NCBI RefSeq assembly: GCF_013393365.1 | Contig: NZ_AP022321.1 | Coordinates: forward strand, 1,422,001-1,486,000 | Origin: Veillonella nakazawae | GTDB lineage: Bacteria > Bacillota > Negativicutes > Veillonellales > Veillonellaceae | DNA: 64,000 nucleotides | Direction of reading: 5' to 3' | Shown: positions 63,008-64,000 of the stretch, piece by piece | Layout: each line of letters opens with the position of its first letter | How positions within the stretch are numbered: position 1 is the first letter of the stretch | Program-made: the position numbers and the translations under genes | Notes under the pieces: model-generated | The model's database searches: none | Seen by the model: the letters and a program-made list of their open reading frames with translations, nothing else | What the model was told of the DNA's origin: nothing

Positions 63008-63034
63008 AAAATATATAATATTTTGGAGGTGTCT

Positions 63035-63868
63035 ATGACAGAAGTACCTAGAGTCTTAACAATTCAAGACATGAGCTCCATCGGCCGTTGTGCCCTAACC
63101 GTTATGATCCCAATCATCAGCGCTATGCGTTGCCAAGCGGTTCCATTGGCAACAGCTGTATTGAGTAATCACTTAGAATATCCACACTACGAGTTCGTAG
63201 ATTTATCTGCACATATGAGAGATTTTATGGACTGCTGGGATAAAAACGAAATCGACTTTCACGCTATTGTAAGTGGTTTTTTAGCATCGCCAGAACAAAT
63301 TCATCTCGTGGAAGAAGCCATCGATCGCTTCGGTAACAATGGCCAAATGATTATCGTCGATCCTGCTATGGCCGATGATGGTCGCCTCTACTCTATTTAT
63401 ACACCTGATATGGTAGTAGCTATGCGCCAACTTGTTTCCAAAGCTCACATTGTAAAGCCTAATTACACGGAGGCTTGTTTCTTATTAGATATTCCATTCT
63501 CTACAGATCCTATTAGCGATGATGAATTGCGCGATCGTTGCAAAAGGTTGTACCAAATGGGACCTGACATGGTTATCATGACCAGCGTACCATCGGAAAC
63601 GCATGCGGTTATCGCTGTCTATGATGGGCCAACTGATTATTTAAAAACTTATGATATTCCTCTTATCCCTGTGAAAGCTACAGGAACTGGGGATATCTTT
63701 ACTGCTGTATTATCCGGTGCAGTAATGAGGGGATATTCACCTTATGATGCGGCAGAGTTAGCAATGAATTTTACTACCAAGGCGATTCAAGCCACAGTGG
63801 ATACTGTAAAATCAATGAAGCAAGGTGTAGCCTTTGAGCTAGTCTTGCCAGAATTAACTCAACTATAA
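63035..63868 (+). CDS. pdxY: Pyridoxal/pyridoxamine kinase
   Basis: Phosphorylates B6 vitamers in PLP salvage. About 277 residues of the ribokinase-like fold. Motifs are LTIQDMSSIGRCALTVMIP at the start, VDPAMADDG, KPNYTEACFLL and the anion-hole GTGDIFTAVLSG. The start is ATG 63035, five bases after GGAGG. It may be the first gene of a plus-strand unit. Confidence 0.92.
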   Translation: MTEVPRVLTIQDMSSIGRCALTVMIPIISAMRCQAVPLATAVLSNHLEYPHYEFVDLSAHMRDFMDCWDKNEIDFHAIVSGFLASPEQIHLVEEAIDRFGNNGQMIIVDPAMADDGRLYSIYTPDMVVAMRQLVSKAHIVKPNYTEACFLLDIPFSTDPISDDELRDRCKRLYQMGPDMVIMTSVPSETHAVIAVYDGPTDYLKTYDIPLIPVKATGTGDIFTAVLSGAVMRGYSPYDAAELAMNFTTKAIQATVDTVKSMKQGVAFELVLPELTQL

Positions 63869-63889
63869 GCTATAAATAAAGGGGAACTT

Positions 63890-64000
63890 ATGGATTTACT
63901 CTATGTTGTATTACGAACACTACTCATATGTACTGTCGGTCTGCTCATTGCATTCCAAGGTCGACGTATGGGATTATCGATTTTTAATCTAACGGGACGG
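63890..64000 (+). CDS. Partial membrane protein gene, cut by right edge
   Basis: ATG 63890 follows AAAGGGGA and opens a frame of 37 codons to the edge. The visible residues are hydrophobic (LLYVVLRTLLICTVGLLIAF) and look like a first membrane helix. Too little is present to name it. It follows pdxY by 21 bases and may share its transcript. Confidence 0.6.
   Translation, partial: MDLLYVVLRTLLICTVGLLIAFQGRRMGLSIFNLTGR

Noticed and set aside
1-64000. tRNA, rRNA, CRISPR arrays, insertion sequences, prophage genes
   Set aside because: None could be recognised on reading intergenic gaps, which are short. Small tRNA-like folds would need a covariance search to exclude fully.

Overview
The window looks like a chromosomal segment of a diderm Firmicute, most likely a Veillonella (Negativicutes). 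It is AT-rich. It encodes a complete outer-membrane and lipid A toolkit (LpxA, LpxB, LpxC, LpxD, LpxI, LpxL, MsbA, BamA, TamB, OmpH/Skp, TolC, Mla), yet the surrounding housekeeping genes keep Firmicute order (divIC-yabR-...-tilS-hpt-ftsH, coaX-dusB-greA-lysS, murA next to an mreB/mbl gene). Genus assignment is inferred from this combination and from an elongated MlaD; no 16S gene is present. Apart from thrE (41253-42596) and the genes at the right edge (from 63035), everything is on the minus strand, so operons read from high to low coordinates.

Region 1-25330 is the envelope cluster. Reading in the direction of transcription, one unit starts at a promoter near 25226-25254. It encodes an AMIN/phosphodiester-glycosidase-like protein, a small exported barrel-sandwich protein, an S55 (SpoIVB-type) peptidase, MlaE, MlaF, MlaD and TolC, and ends in a strong terminator at 17042-17067. 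The next unit carries tamB, bamA, three tandem ompH/skp paralogues, lpxD and lpxL. Then come lpxC-fabZ-lpxA (terminator 3602-3632) and lpxI-lpxB-msbA (msbA runs off the left edge). Lipid A synthesis, late acylation and flipping, OMP chaperoning and assembly, and inter-membrane lipid traffic are thus encoded side by side. MlaA, MlaB and MlaC are absent; MlaD carries a C-terminal beta-barrel-like domain, matching the transenvelope MlaD known from Veillonella parvula.

Region 25360-36100 holds mreB/mbl and murA (peptidoglycan), glpX and a transaldolase-like aldolase (gluconeogenesis and sugar phosphates), serS, a divergent CDF transporter, guanine deaminase and a large fold-I ornithine decarboxylase. 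Region 36100-50490 is housekeeping: lysS, greA, dusB, coaX, birA, thrE, ftsH, hpt, tilS, ppx, an S1-domain protein, divIC, an LDH/MDH-family dehydrogenase, a GlsB-like membrane protein and an unrecognised secreted or anchored protein.

Region 50600-54450 is a compact folate operon (ABC-F gene, folE, folP, folB, folK, all overlapping or nearly so). Region 54520-62900 is a peptide-uptake and peptide-processing cluster: oppBCDF, a signal-less class A beta-lactamase-fold hydrolase, oppA, an LD-carboxypeptidase and an M20 amidohydrolase. This suggests murein-peptide recycling. pdxY and a partial membrane-protein gene close the window on the plus strand.

No tRNA, rRNA, CRISPR array, insertion sequence, phage gene or recognisable riboswitch was found. 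The best candidates for undescribed biology are the three uncharacterised envelope genes co-transcribed with mla-tolC, the long basic N-terminal extension on MreB, the tandem membrane-tethered OmpH set, the opp/hydrolase/LdcA cluster, and the 34-bp perfect inverted repeat at 28132-28203. Start codons were reassigned in many genes by Shine-Dalgarno position, and TTG or GTG starts are frequent.
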